A stretch of 64,000 nucleotides of DNA from Aliamphritea hakodatensis. Lineage in GTDB: Bacteria > Pseudomonadota > Gammaproteobacteria > Pseudomonadales > Balneatricaceae. Both the position numbers and the translations under genes were made by a program. The stretch lies in assembly GCF_024347195.1 (NCBI RefSeq), contig NZ_AP025281.1:4960001-5024000 (forward strand), given 5' to 3'. Of this stretch, positions 16,440-25,708 are shown in pieces (position 1 is the first letter of the stretch; the number at the start of each line of letters is the position of its first letter). Below the pieces are notes generated by a model. It was not told the DNA's origin. It did no database searches and was given only the letters and a program-made list of their open reading frames with translations.

Positions 16440-17315
16440 ATGAAAAAACAACAGTTTCAACATTCAGCTCTGCCCTACTTTCTGATTGCCCCGCAGTTGC
16501 TGATTATTCTGATTTTCTTTGTCTGGCCAGCCCTGCAGTCCGTGCAGCTGAGCCTGTATCTTGAAGATCCCTGGGGGCTAAGCAGCACCTTTGTCGGCCT
16601 GGATAATTATACTGATGCTCTGAGCAGTGATTATTACCACCAGTCGGCCCTGTTTACGCTGATTTTTTCCAGTGCCGTTACTTTTTTCTCACTGGCGCTG
16701 GCACTGTTACTTGCGGTCAAGGCTGACAAGGTCATCCATGCGCAAACCAGTTATAAAATCCTGCTTATCTGGCCCTATGCGGTTGCACCGGCAGTCGCCG
16801 GGCTGATCGGTATTTTCCTGTTCGACTCCCACGTTGGCCCCCTGTATCACCTGCTGAATCAGCTGTGGGCCTTTGATCATAAGCTCGACCCCACCGATGC
16901 GACGCTGGCGCTGATTCTGATGTCGGTATGGAAGCAGATCAGCATCAACTTTGTGTACTTTCTGGCGGGTCTGCAGAGCATCCCCAGAGCCGTCAAAGAA
17001 GCCGCCGCCATTGATTGCCAGAGCAGTTTTAAGCGCTTCTGGAGCATTGATTTTCCGTTGCTGGCGCCGACCACCTTCTTCCTGCTGGTGATCAATATCA
17101 CGTACGCCTTTTTTGAGACCTTCGGCATCATCGACACCCTGACCCGCGGTGCCCCCGGCGGTGAAACCACCAGCCTGGTGTACAAGGTTTACCGGGACGG
17201 TTTTATCGGTGCTGATCTGGGGGGCAGTTCAGCCCAGTCCGTGATTCTGATGGTGTTTGTCATGGCGCTGACGGTTGTCCAGTTCCGTTTCATCGAACGC
17301 AAAATTCACTACTGA
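16440..17315 (+). CDS. ugpA: Glycerol-3-phosphate ABC permease UgpA
   Basis: Inner-membrane permease, 291 residues (E. coli 295), with six hydrophobic segments and the EAA loop VKEAAAIDCQSSFKRFW at about residues 183-199. The opening MKKQQFQHSALPYFLIAPQ resembles UgpA/MalF-type CUT1 permeases. The ATG at 16440 gives the expected length; an upstream in-frame ATG at 16365 would add a cysteine-rich stretch that does not look native. Followed by ugpE after 19 bases. Confidence 0.92.
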   Translation: MKKQQFQHSALPYFLIAPQLLIILIFFVWPALQSVQLSLYLEDPWGLSSTFVGLDNYTDALSSDYYHQSALFTLIFSSAVTFFSLALALLLAVKADKVIHAQTSYKILLIWPYAVAPAVAGLIGIFLFDSHVGPLYHLLNQLWAFDHKLDPTDATLALILMSVWKQISINFVYFLAGLQSIPRAVKEAAAIDCQSSFKRFWSIDFPLLAPTTFFLLVINITYAFFETFGIIDTLTRGAPGGETTSLVYKVYRDGFIGADLGGSSAQSVILMVFVMALTVVQFRFIERKIHY

Positions 17316-17334
17316 GCCGCGGAGAATTACTGCT

Positions 17335-18204
17335 ATGCGTACCAAGGTTTCTTTCCTCGATCACGGCATTCTCTGGGCCGGAGTCATCTTCCTGCTGATG
17401 CCTCTGTGGATCGCCTTTGCCTCTTCCACCCATACCGCTGAATACATCGCCAATGAAGGGGTGCAGTTCTGGTTTGGGGATAACTTTATTAACACCTATT
17501 CAGGGTTACTCAACGGCACCTCGAGTATTTTTCTGGAAAAAGGTGACAACAATGTCACCGGCACCGGCGCCTGGATAATGCTGAAAAACTCACTGATTCT
17601 GGGCTTTGGCTTTGCCATCGGTAAGATCATTTTTTCAATGCTGGCGGCCTATGCGATTGTCTATTTTCGCTTTCCGCTGGCGAACCTGTTTTTCTGGATT
17701 ATCTTCGCCTCACTGTTGCTTCCTCTGGAGGTGCGGATTATTCCGTCCTACGAAATTGTCGCCAGCATGGGGTTAGTGAACACCTACACCGGACTGATTC
17801 TGCCACTGATTGCATCCGCCACCGCCACCTTCTTTTTCCGTCAGTTTTACCTGTCGGTACCGGAAGAGCTGATCGAAGCCGCCCGGCTGGATAACGCAGG
17901 CCCCGTACGTTTCTTTCTGGATATTCTGCTGCCGCTGTCCAAAACCATGATCGCGGCGATTTTTATCATCATGTTTGTGGTGGGCTGGAATCAGTACCTG
18001 TGGCCCATTCTGATGACCACCGACAGCAGTTTTAACACCCTGCTGCTGGGCATCAAGAATATCGTCAACGTCATTGATGAAGGCAAGATCCCCGCTTACA
18101 ACCGGGTGTTTGCCCTTTCGGTACTGGCCGTTACGCCCCCGGTTCTGATCGTGATCTTTTTCCAGCGCTGGTTCATTAAAGGTCTGGTTGAAACCGAAAA
18201 ATAA
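17335..18204 (+). CDS. ugpE: Glycerol-3-phosphate ABC permease UgpE
   Basis: Second inner-membrane permease of the importer, 289 residues (E. coli 281), six hydrophobic segments. The EAA loop is PEELIEAARLDNAGPVRFF at about 176-194, and VVGWNQYLWPIL is a typical UgpE segment. GGAG is placed before the ATG at 17335. Short spacing to both neighbours supports one operon. Confidence 0.92.
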   Translation: MRTKVSFLDHGILWAGVIFLLMPLWIAFASSTHTAEYIANEGVQFWFGDNFINTYSGLLNGTSSIFLEKGDNNVTGTGAWIMLKNSLILGFGFAIGKIIFSMLAAYAIVYFRFPLANLFFWIIFASLLLPLEVRIIPSYEIVASMGLVNTYTGLILPLIASATATFFFRQFYLSVPEELIEAARLDNAGPVRFFLDILLPLSKTMIAAIFIIMFVVGWNQYLWPILMTTDSSFNTLLLGIKNIVNVIDEGKIPAYNRVFALSVLAVTPPVLIVIFFQRWFIKGLVETEK

Positions 18205-18251
18205 CCTGCACAGTGTTTATAACGCTGCGACGGCAGCGGGAGATATACAAG

Positions 18252-19334
18252 ATGTCACAGTTAAGCCTGAGTAATATCAGCAAAGTTTATTCAAATGGCT
18301 ATCACGCCATCGACAATGCCAGTGTGGAAATTGAAACCGGGGAGTTCGTGGTATTTGTCGGCCCCTCCGGCTGCGGTAAGTCGACGCTGTTACGGATGAT
18401 CGCCGGCCTGGAAGATGTTTCCGGTGGCGAAATCACCCTTGCCGGCCAGCGGGTCAATGACCTTGACCCTGCCAGCCGGGATATCGCCATGGTATTCCAG
18501 AACTACGCGCTCTACCCGCATATGACCGTGTATAAGAATCTGGCCTACGGCCTGATCAACCGGAAAATCGACAAGACTGAAATCGACCGTCGGGTTCAGG
18601 ATGCCGCCAGCATGCTGCAACTGAGCGAATATCTGGACCGTAAACCGAACCAGCTATCCGGCGGACAGCGCCAGCGGGTTGCCATGGGCCGGGCCATTGT
18701 CCGTGAACCCAAGGCATTTCTGTTCGATGAACCCCTGTCTAATCTGGATGCCAAGCTGCGCAATAAAATGCGCCTGGAAATCAAAAGCCTGCAACGGCGG
18801 CTGGGAATCACCTCTGTATACGTCACCCATGATCAGGTGGAAGCCATGACCATGGCCGATAAAATCGTCGTAATTAACCGGGGTAATATTGAGCAGATTG
18901 GCACCCCCCACGAGATTTATCACAACCCGAACAGCCTGTTTGTTGCGACCTTCATGGGGGCACCGGCAATGAATATTCTGCCGGTACGGATCAGCAACCA
19001 ACAGTTACATCTGTGCGACGATCAGATCATCAGCTATCCGCACGACTGCAGTTACGGCGAGTATCAGTTAGGCATTCGCCCGGAGGCCCTGAACATTGTT
19101 GACCCGGGCACCCCTGACGCATTCAGTGTGACGGTCAGCATTGTTGAGGATCTGGGCGCCCAGCGGGTCATTCACTGCCAGCTCTGTACGGAACACATCA
19201 CCCTGACAACGCCCCTGACCAGTATCCGTTCCGGCCAGACCCTGCACCTGCAGGCAGATCCTGACCTGATGTATCTGTTTACCCCTGCCGGTGAACGGGT
19301 GCTGACCCGGCAGGTTCAGGAACAGGCTGCCTGA
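18252..19334 (+). CDS. ugpC: Glycerol-3-phosphate ABC transporter ATPase UgpC
   Basis: ATPase of the importer, 360 residues (E. coli 356). It shows Walker A GPSGCGKST, signature LSGGQRQRVAMGRA, Walker B FLFDEPLSNLD, H-loop YVTHDQVEAMT and a C-terminal MalK-type regulatory/TOBE region from about 235. The ATG at 18252 follows GGGAG; an upstream in-frame Met at 18213 is not preferred. Only one base separates its stop from the next gene, so the phosphoesterase-like protein is made from the same transcript. Confidence 0.93.
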   Translation: MSQLSLSNISKVYSNGYHAIDNASVEIETGEFVVFVGPSGCGKSTLLRMIAGLEDVSGGEITLAGQRVNDLDPASRDIAMVFQNYALYPHMTVYKNLAYGLINRKIDKTEIDRRVQDAASMLQLSEYLDRKPNQLSGGQRQRVAMGRAIVREPKAFLFDEPLSNLDAKLRNKMRLEIKSLQRRLGITSVYVTHDQVEAMTMADKIVVINRGNIEQIGTPHEIYHNPNSLFVATFMGAPAMNILPVRISNQQLHLCDDQIISYPHDCSYGEYQLGIRPEALNIVDPGTPDAFSVTVSIVEDLGAQRVIHCQLCTEHITLTTPLTSIRSGQTLHLQADPDLMYLFTPAGERVLTRQVQEQAA

Positions 19335-19335
19335 T

Positions 19336-20388
19336 ATGCTGTGTGAAACCCTTGTTGAGCAGTTAACCCCGGTTACTCAGGCAACCCGGGATCAGATGCA
19401 GGCATCCGCAGCCAATAACACAGGTGCCGACCCCTGTGACTTACATCAAAACTGGATGGCAGATACACCCTGTATGCACCAGTTGGAACAGGGGGCTGCA
19501 ACCGGCACGGATGATCTGCTGAACAGCCATGTGCGGGTGGCAGCCTGGAATATGGAGCGTTGTCTGGATCCGTCGGGCAGTGCCCGCCTGCTGCAGTCAC
19601 ACCGGCCGGATGTCATTCTGCTGTCAGAAATGGACGCGGGCATGGCCCGCAGCGGTCAGCGGCACACGACTCAGGCGCTGGCACAGCAGTTAGGAATGCA
19701 CTACCTCTACGGGGTTGAATTCGTGGAGCTGGAGTTAGGCTGTGACACTGAAAGACAGCTGGCCAGCGACGACTTCAATGCCCTTGGATGGCACGGCAAC
19801 GCCATTCTCAGCCGGGTTCCCTTTACCCGGGCGGCGATGCTGCGGCTGGATGACCATGGCCACTGGTTTGCCGGAAAATCGGTCGGCGGTGTATTCGGCC
19901 AGCCCCGCGTTGGAGGGCGCATGGCTATTCTGGCGGAAATCGCTACAGAGAGCGGCCCGGTCACCTTTGTCAGTACCCACCTTGAAAGTGATGCAGGTGC
20001 AGACAGCGCCGGTGTACGGAACAGCCAGCTACTCAGCCTGATTGATATCGCTGAACATTTCGCTGATTGTAATACTCGGGAGAACCTGTCGCCGATCATT
20101 ATCGGCGGTGATCTGAATACCGGAAATAATCTGCCCGACGGGCTGGACTGGCAGGCTGAAACCCTGTTTGCCAGCGCCGAAGCCCGGGGTTATCACTGGC
20201 AGGCAAACCCACCGGGTATGACCACCCGGCCATCACGCATTACCCTGGAAAATGCCGCGCCGAAAAAGCTCGACTGGTTTTGTGCCCGGGATGTTCAGGC
20301 GGATAACGGCCAGATCATTGCAGCACTGGACAGCAGCGGTATACCCCTGTCAGACCATGAACTGATTGTGGCAGACTGGCAACTTTAA
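19336..20388 (+). CDS. Endonuclease/exonuclease/phosphatase-fold hydrolase, last gene of ugp operon
   Basis: A 350-residue EEP-superfamily phosphoesterase. The catalytic set is complete: Asn72 (AWNMERC), Glu98 (LSEMDAG), GNAILSR at 155-160, His215 (STHLES), Asp259 and Asn261 (GGDLNTG), and Asp340-His341 (LSDHEL). There is no signal peptide, so it should be cytoplasmic. It begins one base after ugpC. In E. coli this slot holds ugpQ, a glycerophosphodiester phosphodiesterase of an unrelated TIM-barrel fold. The position suggests that this enzyme cleaves imported glycerophosphodiesters, but that is inference; EEP proteins also include nucleases, sphingomyelinases and inositol phosphatases. The first 60 residues are not part of the core fold. 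Confidence 0.8.
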   Translation: MLCETLVEQLTPVTQATRDQMQASAANNTGADPCDLHQNWMADTPCMHQLEQGAATGTDDLLNSHVRVAAWNMERCLDPSGSARLLQSHRPDVILLSEMDAGMARSGQRHTTQALAQQLGMHYLYGVEFVELELGCDTERQLASDDFNALGWHGNAILSRVPFTRAAMLRLDDHGHWFAGKSVGGVFGQPRVGGRMAILAEIATESGPVTFVSTHLESDAGADSAGVRNSQLLSLIDIAEHFADCNTRENLSPIIIGGDLNTGNNLPDGLDWQAETLFASAEARGYHWQANPPGMTTRPSRITLENAAPKKLDWFCARDVQADNGQIIAALDSSGIPLSDHELIVADWQL

Positions 20389-20409
20389 GCTGCCAGCACG
20401 CTGCTCATT

Positions 20410-20510
20410 ACTGAATGGTCAACGTCCTGTGAGAGTGCCTGGCAAGCTGAGCCGGCGACTCGCCTTTCTCTGAAAAACAAAAAGCCCGTGCAATGCACGG
20501 GCTTTTTTAT
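20410..20510 (+). pseudogene. Right copy of 101-bp repeat: degraded 3' end of amidotransferase gene
   Basis: Aligns without gaps to 14520-14620, about 78 of 101 positions. In the reading frame of the parent gene it has two in-frame stops and no longer encodes the closing HWMANVLLQRPAN. It starts 21 bases after the EEP gene stop and ends with a terminator. Together the two copies bracket ugpBAEC and the EEP gene. It is a remnant of a duplication, either from insertion of the block or from a larger rearrangement. Confidence 0.7.
20477..20510. terminator. Bidirectional intrinsic terminator between ugp block and Ldh-family gene
   Basis: AAAAAGCCCGTGCA / TGCACGGGCTTTTTT, nearly perfect, with T-runs on both strands. 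It serves the EEP gene on the plus strand and the convergent Ldh-family gene on the minus strand. Confidence 0.88.
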
Positions 20511-20523
20511 GCTTAACGGCTTG

Positions 20524-21534
20524 TCATTCTGACAAGGCTGCAATCTTATCCAGCAGATCCTGTGGCACTTCTACGCCATCCCGCTCGTGCTGTTCCCGTA
20601 ACTGCTGACGGCGCTCGCCCGGAATACGGACGTCGTTGTCATCGGTCAGCGCAGTAAACATTGTTTCCAGATGCTGCAGATACCCTTCGCTGTAAAAGTC
20701 CGGGTTGAAGGCGATGATGGTCTGGCCCACGTTTGGTGGCCCACCGTCATTAGTAGAGAACATAGACGCTTCATAGGAGCAGTTACTGCCCGTCAGGGCA
20801 CCGCCCATCAGGTCAACAATCAATCCCAGACCAAAGCCTTTTGGCCCGCCTACCGGTAGCTGAGCACCTTTCAGGGCGGCCGCGGCATCAGTGGTCGGGT
20901 TGCCGTCGGCATCAATGGCATGACCCGGTTCAATCGGCTGGCCGGCGTTAGCGGCTTTAACAATGTTCACCCGGGCGGTAGAGGCCGTGGCCATATCGAC
21001 AACCACCGGAGGCTGCGGCTCTCCGGAGGCGCTTTGCCGTGGCGAACCAAAGGCAAAGGGATTGGTGCCGAAGAAAGGCACCTTACCACCATGGGCCGCC
21101 ACCGCTTTAGAGGAGTTGGCAAACATCAGGGAGACCAGCCCACGCTGCGCCAGCCGGCGCACGAACCAGCCCAGCACACCGGCGGAGTAAGACTGCTGAA
21201 TCGCCAGCATGCCAACCCCTTCACGGCGGGTGGTTTCGATCAGTTGTTCTTCAGCGTGCAGGTAGGCGGTATGGCAAAAACCATGACGGGCATTTACCAG
21301 CGTTGCCGCAGCGGTCTGCTTTACCACTTCGGGTTTGGCGTCGCCAATAACCTTGCCGCATTTCAGATGATTCAGGTAAAGATGGATATATCCCAGGCCG
21401 ACGTTACGAATCCCTTCGGCTTCTGCATCCATCAGTTCAAGTGCTACCGCAGTGGCATGTTCTTCATTAGCACCACAGCGGCGCAGTGCGTCAAAACTCA
21501 GCTGACGAATGTCTTCCAGTGATAAAACCGGCAT
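20524..21534 (-). CDS. Malate/L-lactate dehydrogenase (Ldh)-family NAD(P) oxidoreductase
   Basis: A 336-residue member of PF02615, NAD(P)-dependent enzymes unrelated to classical malate or lactate dehydrogenases. Members act on malate, ureidoglycolate, diketogulonate or the cyclic imines pyrroline- and piperideine-2-carboxylate. Motifs seen are NARHGFCHTAYLH, AVAAHGGKVPFFGTNPFAFGSP and LPVGGPKGFGL. The ATG at 21534 has AGGAG upstream. It lies downstream of the DUF3726 gene and the 581-residue unknown, same strand, so it probably serves the catabolic island at 20.5-30.5 kb. Substrate unknown; a cyclic-imine substrate would fit a betaine-type pathway but is not shown. Confidence 0.82.
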   Translation of the reverse strand: MPVLSLEDIRQLSFDALRRCGANEEHATAVALELMDAEAEGIRNVGLGYIHLYLNHLKCGKVIGDAKPEVVKQTAAATLVNARHGFCHTAYLHAEEQLIETTRREGVGMLAIQQSYSAGVLGWFVRRLAQRGLVSLMFANSSKAVAAHGGKVPFFGTNPFAFGSPRQSASGEPQPPVVVDMATASTARVNIVKAANAGQPIEPGHAIDADGNPTTDAAAALKGAQLPVGGPKGFGLGLIVDLMGGALTGSNCSYEASMFSTNDGGPPNVGQTIIAFNPDFYSEGYLQHLETMFTALTDDNDVRIPGERRQQLREQHERDGVEVPQDLLDKIAALSE

Positions 21535-21602
21535 ATATTTTCTCTCCTGTCGTTCAATTCCGGAACCTCGGCACAAAACCACGCCTGAAGTGATCACGCA
21601 AT

Positions 21603-21622
21603 AAACCGGCTTTCGCCGGTTT
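21603..21622. repeat. Hairpin between DUF3726 and Ldh-family genes
   Basis: AAACCGGC / GCCGGTTT with a TTTC loop, 53 bases past the DUF3726 stop. It may reduce read-through from the DUF3726 gene into the Ldh-family gene on the minus strand. Confidence 0.45.
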
Positions 21623-21675
21623 TATCACGTATTTTCCAGGCGGTCAGCCCTGTGCAAAAGTCATAATCTGTTGGC

Positions 21676-22428
21676 TTATGCGCCGGCCCCCTGACGTGAG
21701 CTTTCGCTGTTTTCTACCAGTACCGCATTACCGATATCATTGATACTGGCCCACAGCTGCGCATCAATATGAATGCCCTGATCCAGCGCAAGCCGGCCGT
21801 TTTCTTCCAGTTGTGCCGGGGTCAGCTCCAGCAAACCTTTGCCCTGGCGCTGATTACGCAGTGACGAGGTCAGGTTCAGCTGCCGGGTGCAGAGCAATGT
21901 CAGGCTCTGGTGCTCAACGGCTTCACCCTGTGCTTCAGGGGACAATTCAACCCGGGCGTAATTCGGGTAGCTGTCGCCGGCCCTGATCGCCGCAGTATGT
22001 TCGGTAATAACGTCTGAGCCATTCTGCCAGTAGGCAACGGCACTCAGGCCCCGGCGACCACAGTCAGCCAGTGCTTTCATCACAAACATACGGTTATGGC
22101 AGTTATGCAGTGTCAGGGTGGCAATCCCCGCATGACGGGCTTTAACCTGCACCAGATCAACCGCGGCGGCCACACAGTTCAGGGCGCTGCGACCGGTACA
22201 TTCAAGCACCAGCGATGAAGCATCTTCATAGCTGACCTGGCTGCCGGGTTTTACCTGATCGGTTTCCAGAAATGGCAGCGAACGGTACAGTTCATCCAGC
22301 CCCTTACAGCCATGTTGTTCCAGCCAGACAATGGCATTGGCGGCATCTTCATACTGGCCAACGCTGTAACCGTTTGCTTCAAAGCAACGGCGCAACGCGG
22401 CACTCAGTTCATTCAGTGATACGTACAT
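21676..22428 (-). CDS. DUF3726 family protein
   Basis: A 250-residue soluble protein whose N-terminus (SLNELSAALRRCFEANGYS, then AANAIVWLEQHGCKGLD) follows the pattern I associate with DUF3726, common in marine alpha- and gammaproteobacteria. No signal peptide or membrane segment is visible and the function is unknown. The opening helix is reminiscent of the N-terminus of Ldh-family enzymes, and the gene lies upstream of an Ldh-family gene, so a structural partnership is conceivable. It is preceded by the 581-residue unknown with a 9-base gap, implying co-translation. Confidence 0.7.
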   Translation of the reverse strand: MYVSLNELSAALRRCFEANGYSVGQYEDAANAIVWLEQHGCKGLDELYRSLPFLETDQVKPGSQVSYEDASSLVLECTGRSALNCVAAAVDLVQVKARHAGIATLTLHNCHNRMFVMKALADCGRRGLSAVAYWQNGSDVITEHTAAIRAGDSYPNYARVELSPEAQGEAVEHQSLTLLCTRQLNLTSSLRNQRQGKGLLELTPAQLEENGRLALDQGIHIDAQLWASINDIGNAVLVENSESSRQGAGA

Positions 22429-22437
22429 GGCAGCGTC

Positions 22438-24183
22438 CTAACGGTCAGTCTGTGGGTTGGATTGCGGATTCAGCGGCATAAACCAGTCATCGGCAAACGG
22501 CTTGCCAATGTCTTCCAGTAACGGCGCCCCCTGAAACATGGTGTTACGCACCCAGAGCTTAGAACGCGGATCGAACTTACTGACCCCGAAAAACGCCAGC
22601 TTGGCCCGCAATAGGTGCATGGGCAGCACATCTTTATCCAGCAGGTTGGCGCGGATTTCGCCAAACAGCGTGTTACTCATCGCCTGAATACGGCGGACGA
22701 TGCCGCGGGACTGAGGCTGCTGCAGTAAAAATTCTGCGCAGGTTGCCTGTTCATTATCGGCAAATGCCTGCAGCTGGTCATAGCATTCACGGACCAGATA
22801 GCCAATGCCCAGCGGCATTTGTTTGTCGGCACCCGGTTCCAGTGAGCAGTCGCCCAGGCGGGGCTCCATTTTCTCTTCCGAGCGGTACCAGAAGGTTTGC
22901 TTCGCGGCCGGTTCAGAGAAGTCGATAGCCAGCGCCCAGTCATAATGGCGTTCAATCAGTGTCTTCAGCTCCGTCAAGGACATTTGTGGATCAAGGTCCA
23001 TCCCTTCACTGGTACAGCAGTGGTTTTCCAGCTCGTCGACCAGGGTCGGATACAGCTCGAGCAACACAGAAACCAGCAATTCCTGCCCCTGCAGTGAACA
23101 GTTTTCAGTGCTCCACTGCAGCAGGCTGTTCCAGTCGCTGATATCGTCCAGCATTTGCTGTTGCAGGCGCTGCAGGTCATCCAGCAGCATGCGGTTATTA
23201 TTTTCCTGCCATTCGTCTTCACAGAACACTTCGCGGGTGTGCTTATCACAACGTTGCAGTAACGCGCCAAAGCGGTCACGAACACTGCTGTCCGGCTCCG
23301 CCATGGCACAGATCCGGGCCAGCGCAAGCTCGCGCATTTCGACCCAGCGGTTGATCAGTAACGGATGGTTAATCAGATAAGGTGCCATGCCCAGACCGGT
23401 TGAGTTACCGATACCGAAATAACGCTTCAGCCCCGGTTCCATCGGTGTATAGGTTTCCGGGCTGCGGATTTTGGCAATGTGCTCCGCCTGTAACAGGCTG
23501 AAGTTACGCAACATGAAGCAAACAAACATTTCTGCACTGAACGGGCGGGCAAAATCCAGCCAGTGGCTCTGCACTTTTTGCCAGTCAGCCATGCCCAGTT
23601 TACCGCTGCCGTATACAGCCGTTGTCCGGTACAGATAACCGACCTTGGCAATTTTCGCGGCATCCGGCTGTTCGCCGCGGGCCAGTTGCTCAACGACATA
23701 ATCAAAATTACGGGCACTGCGGTTCGCACGGGACAGCACAAACACCCGGCTGTCGACCCGGCCTGCTTCCTGTTTCGGTACATTATCACGCAGTTTTTGC
23801 AGGTAACTTTCATCGCCGGCGGCCACTTCAGCGGCCAGGTCACCGGCAACCAGCGCCATGGTCAGATCCCACTGGGTGGCAATGACCCGGTCATTGCGGT
23901 CTTCAGGGGACAGATAGTCAGAGAAAAGTACAAAGCTGTAGCAGCCTTGCGGGGCCTGTATACGGTAGATAACCCGGCCATAGCCCTGATCATCCAACTC
24001 CATCAGTGCCGGTGTAATTTGCCAGCGCTCACGCATGATGCGCCGCACCAGCGAGCGCATGAAACTCAGCCTGCTCTGGTGCATCGCGCCCAGTCGCTCA
24101 AGCTGCATAACCTGCCCGGCGGGCCGAAGTGGCAGTGCATGGCTGCCGTATAGTGATGCCTGAATTGCTGCAGACCCTGTCAT
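22438..24183 (-). CDS. Conserved-looking protein of unknown function, 581 residues
   Basis: I do not recognise this protein. It is large, soluble in appearance, without signal peptide or membrane segment, rich in Leu, Arg and acidic residues and mostly helical by composition. An Arg-rich stretch, SLVRRIMRERW, lies near residue 45; CYSFVLFSDYLSPEDR follows at about 80-95. No nucleotide-binding or metal-binding motif stands out. The ATG at 24183 is chosen because AGGTT precedes it. It heads a minus-strand run with DUF3726 (9 bases downstream) and the Ldh-family gene, and faces away from the LysR gene. An enzyme role in the same pathway is plausible but unsupported. Confidence 0.75.
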   Translation of the reverse strand: MTGSAAIQASLYGSHALPLRPAGQVMQLERLGAMHQSRLSFMRSLVRRIMRERWQITPALMELDDQGYGRVIYRIQAPQGCYSFVLFSDYLSPEDRNDRVIATQWDLTMALVAGDLAAEVAAGDESYLQKLRDNVPKQEAGRVDSRVFVLSRANRSARNFDYVVEQLARGEQPDAAKIAKVGYLYRTTAVYGSGKLGMADWQKVQSHWLDFARPFSAEMFVCFMLRNFSLLQAEHIAKIRSPETYTPMEPGLKRYFGIGNSTGLGMAPYLINHPLLINRWVEMRELALARICAMAEPDSSVRDRFGALLQRCDKHTREVFCEDEWQENNNRMLLDDLQRLQQQMLDDISDWNSLLQWSTENCSLQGQELLVSVLLELYPTLVDELENHCCTSEGMDLDPQMSLTELKTLIERHYDWALAIDFSEPAAKQTFWYRSEEKMEPRLGDCSLEPGADKQMPLGIGYLVRECYDQLQAFADNEQATCAEFLLQQPQSRGIVRRIQAMSNTLFGEIRANLLDKDVLPMHLLRAKLAFFGVSKFDPRSKLWVRNTMFQGAPLLEDIGKPFADDWFMPLNPQSNPQTDR

Positions 24184-24624
24184 TGTCTTAACCTCATGGA
24201 ACACCTCAGTCTCGTGGTTAGAGAACCTGCGAACCGACTTATACACACGTGTATACGGAAAAGACGGAGGCGCAGATCCCTCAGAGCAGCATAGAAATTT
24301 ATGGTGCAGTACCCGGACCGGGCCGCTTGATTATTATAGTTAGGGCCAGACAAAATCACCGCGCGTCGCTGGTATTATCCGAAGCTCCCTTACAAACCAT
24401 AATCAGCGGATTTGGCTGTGGCATCAAATCAAAAGGTTATATCAAGCGATAAGCAACGCTTATTAAATCTTAGAAGATATTATTTTTACTAAGAGTTTAC
24501 AGGCCTTAGACGGCACTCAGGCCCCGGATAAAAACAGGGCCAGATAAAATATCCGGACAAATTTACCGTTACGACGATTATCTGCCCTGTACAGCTGGCC
24601 GCGGCCAATACAAGCGATTAAGCC
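24184..24624. other. Intergenic region upstream of the unknown gene and downstream of lysR
   Basis: About 440 bases without a supportable gene. It should hold the promoter of the 22438-24183 gene. Weak structures only: GGCCC / GGGCC around 24521-24543 and the self-complementary TGGCCGCGGCCA near 24597. I see no clear terminator for the LysR gene, so its transcript may continue. Confidence 0.4.
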
Positions 24625-25548
24625 CTATACACCCGTTTCAGACTCACCTTCCGACTCACTGCAACATTGCTGCAGTATGAACTTATAGAAGGCTTCAGCG
24701 GGCGGCGACAGCGAACGGTTCGTCTGTTGTACCACACCGATCCGGCGAATCACCTGCGGGGAGTGCAGCGGCACAAAACTCAGATCGGGATTGTTCTCAG
24801 GAAACGCATAGCGCGGCAGAGTGGTGATGCCAAAGCCTGCATCCAGCATCGCCAGCAAAGAGATCATATTGGATACATACAGCGGCGACTTATCCAGCAA
24901 GCCTGCCGCATCTGTGCCTTCCAGCAGCCGGGAGGTACCGTTACCGATCAGCCGGTAATTTTTCAGCACTTTCCAGTCGACGCTTTCTTCACCGGCCAGC
25001 GGATGCCCTGCCGGACATACCACCCCCACTTCATCCTGCCAGATGGGGGTAAAAGTCAGGTTAGTGTACTGATCCGGCTTTAAAAGGTTAGTCAGACCAA
25101 AATCCACCTGCTGATTTTCAATCATCCGGATAACCGCATCAGAATTATCGTCAAAACAGCTGATGTGCAGGTCAGGCGCCTGGCTGACAAAATCCTGCAG
25201 CAGCGCCGGCAATACCCGGCTGGCAATGGAAGGCACGGAGGCCAGCCGCAGATGTCCGGTCCGGTGCTTGGCCAGCAGCTCCATATCTTCTGCCACCCGG
25301 TCATGATGGCTGATCAGCTCTTTCGCCTTGGGCAGAAAATAATGCCCGAACGGCGTCAGCTCAGTCTTATTGGTCTTCGAGTGATGTTTCTCGAACAGCG
25401 CTTCGCCGAGCTTATTTTCCAGATCGCGGATCGATAAGGAGATTGCCGGCTGGGTACGGTGCGCCCGCTCTGCAGCGGCATGAAAGCCTTTGAGTTCAGC
25501 CACCCAGATGAAGTGACGCAGCTGCGCGATCTTCAGATCTGCCAACAT
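24625..25548 (-). CDS. LysR-family regulator of the catabolic island
   Basis: A 307-residue LysR protein. The helix-turn-helix spans about residues 6-65 (FHAAAERAHRTQPAISLSI), and the effector-binding domain runs from about 95 to 295. It has a tail rich in Ser and Glu. AGGAG lies eight bases before the ATG at 25548. It is divergent from the aldehyde dehydrogenase gene (161 AT-rich bases between the starts), the classical geometry for controlling that operon, and it may also act on the minus-strand run to its left. The inducer is unknown. Confidence 0.88.
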   Translation of the reverse strand: MLADLKIAQLRHFIWVAELKGFHAAAERAHRTQPAISLSIRDLENKLGEALFEKHHSKTNKTELTPFGHYFLPKAKELISHHDRVAEDMELLAKHRTGHLRLASVPSIASRVLPALLQDFVSQAPDLHISCFDDNSDAVIRMIENQQVDFGLTNLLKPDQYTNLTFTPIWQDEVGVVCPAGHPLAGEESVDWKVLKNYRLIGNGTSRLLEGTDAAGLLDKSPLYVSNMISLLAMLDAGFGITTLPRYAFPENNPDLSFVPLHSPQVIRRIGVVQQTNRSLSPPAEAFYKFILQQCCSESEGESETGV

Positions 25549-25708
25549 AATAAGAACTCCTTATCACAAAATATTATTTATTAATTTTTATTATTACAGC
25601 ACGAGACCTATTATGGTTCCAACAGATTTTTATATTGCGCCCCTTACCTGACAGTTAAGCACAGGCAGTTAAGGACAGGCGCCACATCCCGATAGTCAGG
25701 AGATCAAT

